Assembly: GCA_951394045.1 (NCBI GenBank)
Contig: OX595986.1
Location: 1,302,001-1,366,000 of the forward strand
Reading direction: 5' to 3'
DNA length: 64,000 nucleotides
Source of the DNA: Nitzschia sp. DOCU1
Lineage: Eukaryota; Bacillariophyta; Bacillariophyceae; Bacillariales; Bacillariaceae
Both the position numbers and the translations under genes were made by a program. Numbering within the stretch: position 1 is the first letter of the stretch; each line of letters starts with the position of its first letter. Below the pieces are notes generated by a model, which saw nothing but the letters and a program-made list of their open reading frames with translations, ran no database searches and was not told where the DNA came from. Positions 62,771 through 64,000 of this stretch are shown here, piece by piece.

Positions 62771-63820
62771 ATGCCGCGTCTGGTAGGGTGGGCGGTTCTC
62801 TTGATCAGTCCTCCGTTAGTTTTTATTTCCACTGGATTTGGCCAAATAGGCACAGAAGCACTTTCGACTCCCAGACCTACAAAACCCAAGAACAATTTTC
62901 TGGACTCTGACTCCGAATCGCTGGCAAATCTTTTATCCTCTCCAGAACGATTTGCCAAAGCAATGAATATGACGTCGGAAGAAGTCGATCAAACAAAGCA
63001 AAAACACGAGAAAGCCAGGGAACAGCTCAATCGAGAACTTAATTCTCCTTCTATTTCAGGGACTCAGAAGCACATGCTTATCTGCAAGCATCGGCTGACC
63101 AATGGTCGCACCCCTTTCGTATGCCCGCGATGCTGGTCGTATCTGCCGGTTTGTGTTTGCGCACTTGCTCCAGCCAAGAAAATCGCATTACCACAAAATC
63201 TTTCGCTGGTGGTGTGGACCCATCACAAAGAATGGGGACTGACTTCGAATACGGGTGGATTGCTTGGGTTCCTAATCGACGATTGTCATGTTCTCATGAA
63301 AGGCTTTCCAACACACGAATCTCAATTCAGTACAATGATCGATGATCCAACTATTCTTGTAGTAGTTTTATGGCCTCGTCCAAATGAGCAGGAGGAGGAA
63401 CGTGGGGGATATGATAAAGATACGGGCTACATGCCAATGGAACAGGTCCGGCTTGCACTCCAACGAACGCGAGTGGTCCTTGTAGCTGTTGATGGAACAT
63501 GGCGCAATGCTCGGCGTATGGTGGCAAGACTTTCTCAGAAGAAAGTCGTTTACACCGATGTGCCCGCGGAAATCGTTCAGAAACTACTAGCGGATGGAGA
63601 GGGCGGTAATAGCAACCCGGGCAAAGCTGCATCTATGTTGGCCCCACTGCGACGGCGAGGCCCCAACATTGCAGAACAGCAAGTCTGCACCGCGGAAGCT
63701 GTGGCAGGGGCCTTGAAGCAATTGGGGTTGAAAGACGAGGACAGCGATCTACTACTGTCAGTTGCACGAAGGAAGGTTGACTTGATCTGCAGATATCGAG
63801 CAAAAGTACTCCCTCGTTAG
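62771..63820 (+). CDS. DTW-domain protein (tRNA acp3U-type aminocarboxypropyltransferase)
   Basis: One exon, 349 residues from ATG 62771; the frame opens earlier at TTG only. A hydrophobic N-terminal segment (about residues 5-28, GWAVLLISPPLVFISTG) suggests a signal peptide or anchor. After a charged coiled segment comes CPRCWSYLPVCVCAL, the Cys cluster that opens DTW domains, then VDGTWRNARRMV with D241-W244 (here DGTW rather than DxTW/DTW), and CTAEAVAGALKQL. Human DTWD1/2 and bacterial TapT transfer the aminocarboxypropyl group from SAM to uridine in tRNA. The presequence hints at an organelle, perhaps the plastid. Confidence 0.85.
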   Translation: MPRLVGWAVLLISPPLVFISTGFGQIGTEALSTPRPTKPKNNFLDSDSESLANLLSSPERFAKAMNMTSEEVDQTKQKHEKAREQLNRELNSPSISGTQKHMLICKHRLTNGRTPFVCPRCWSYLPVCVCALAPAKKIALPQNLSLVVWTHHKEWGLTSNTGGLLGFLIDDCHVLMKGFPTHESQFSTMIDDPTILVVVLWPRPNEQEEERGGYDKDTGYMPMEQVRLALQRTRVVLVAVDGTWRNARRMVARLSQKKVVYTDVPAEIVQKLLADGEGGNSNPGKAASMLAPLRRRGPNIAEQQVCTAEAVAGALKQLGLKDEDSDLLLSVARRKVDLICRYRAKVLPR

Positions 63821-64000
63821 AAAATCTTGTGGCGAAGTCAGGTATGGCCTGTTACGAGAACAAGCGGTATTTCTTATTCTAAGTACTACTGAAGCTGATA
63901 GCAAAGACAACGAAATTGGGCAGCGGGAAGATACCAGAAGTGAGAAAGAAATTGCGATATAGTATCACCATTGCTCGAAACGAAATCATAGTGTTCTAGC

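Overview
This window looks like nuclear DNA from a photosynthetic stramenopile, most likely a pennate diatom similar to Phaeodactylum. Three things point there. Many predicted proteins start with a signal peptide that ends in an ASAF/TAF/NAF-type motif, the mark of targeting to a complex plastid (EF-Ts, the DUF4079 protein, the inositol-phosphatase-like protein, ITPase and several orphans). Genes carry few introns; 21 of the 22 modelled here are 70-102 nt, all GT-AG. There are families typical of diatoms: a diatom-type cyclin, a CRAL-TRIO-like protein and an orphan soluble family. I saw no prokaryotic operons, phage genes, transposon coding sequence, rRNA or convincing tRNA. The species is inferred, not shown.

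Layout. 1-2001: gene-poor, with at most the tail of one gene. 2-16 kb: an organelle-type MFS carrier, an N6-methyl-AMP deaminase-like enzyme, a CRAL-TRIO-like protein (-), plastid EF-Ts, adenosine kinase, a Golgi-type sulfotransferase-like protein, an inositol-monophosphatase-like protein (-) and an SLC25 mitochondrial carrier. 16-28 kb: an AIM24 protein with a prion-like N-terminus, a plastid orphan (-), DGAT2, a six-exon membrane-anchored protein with two GH20 domains (-), and a three-exon protein that I propose is the kinetochore scaffold KNL1/Spc7. 28-40 kb: a secreted orphan (-), a TBC Rab-GAP, a small membrane protein (-), ribosomal protein eS21 (-), a three-domain prolyl-tRNA synthetase, a DUF4079 plastid membrane protein, a plastid orphan (-), a palindrome-bearing tandem repeat and a diatom orphan. 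40-51 kb: a UPF1-like RNA helicase with an RGG-rich N-terminus (-), ITPase, a CREST-like membrane protein (-), methylene-THF dehydrogenase/cyclohydrolase (-) and COQ6. 51-64 kb: an NRT2-type nitrate transporter with a long N-terminal extension, a diatom cyclin, an OMA1-like protease, importin-4-like karyopherin (-) and a DTW-domain protein.

Genes are packed head-to-head over about 0.4-0.8 kb and tail-to-tail over as little as 50 bp, so divergent pairs probably share promoter regions (plastid orphan/DGAT2, helicase/ITPase, FolD/COQ6, eS21/ProRS, GH20/KNL1-like, importin/DTW). No single pathway unites the window, although nucleotide housekeeping recurs (m6AMP deaminase, adenosine kinase, ITPase, one-carbon enzyme).

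Exon boundaries were chosen by hand from GT/AG sites and reading-frame continuity, without transcripts. Start codons were moved to the first sensible ATG wherever an open frame began at a non-ATG codon.
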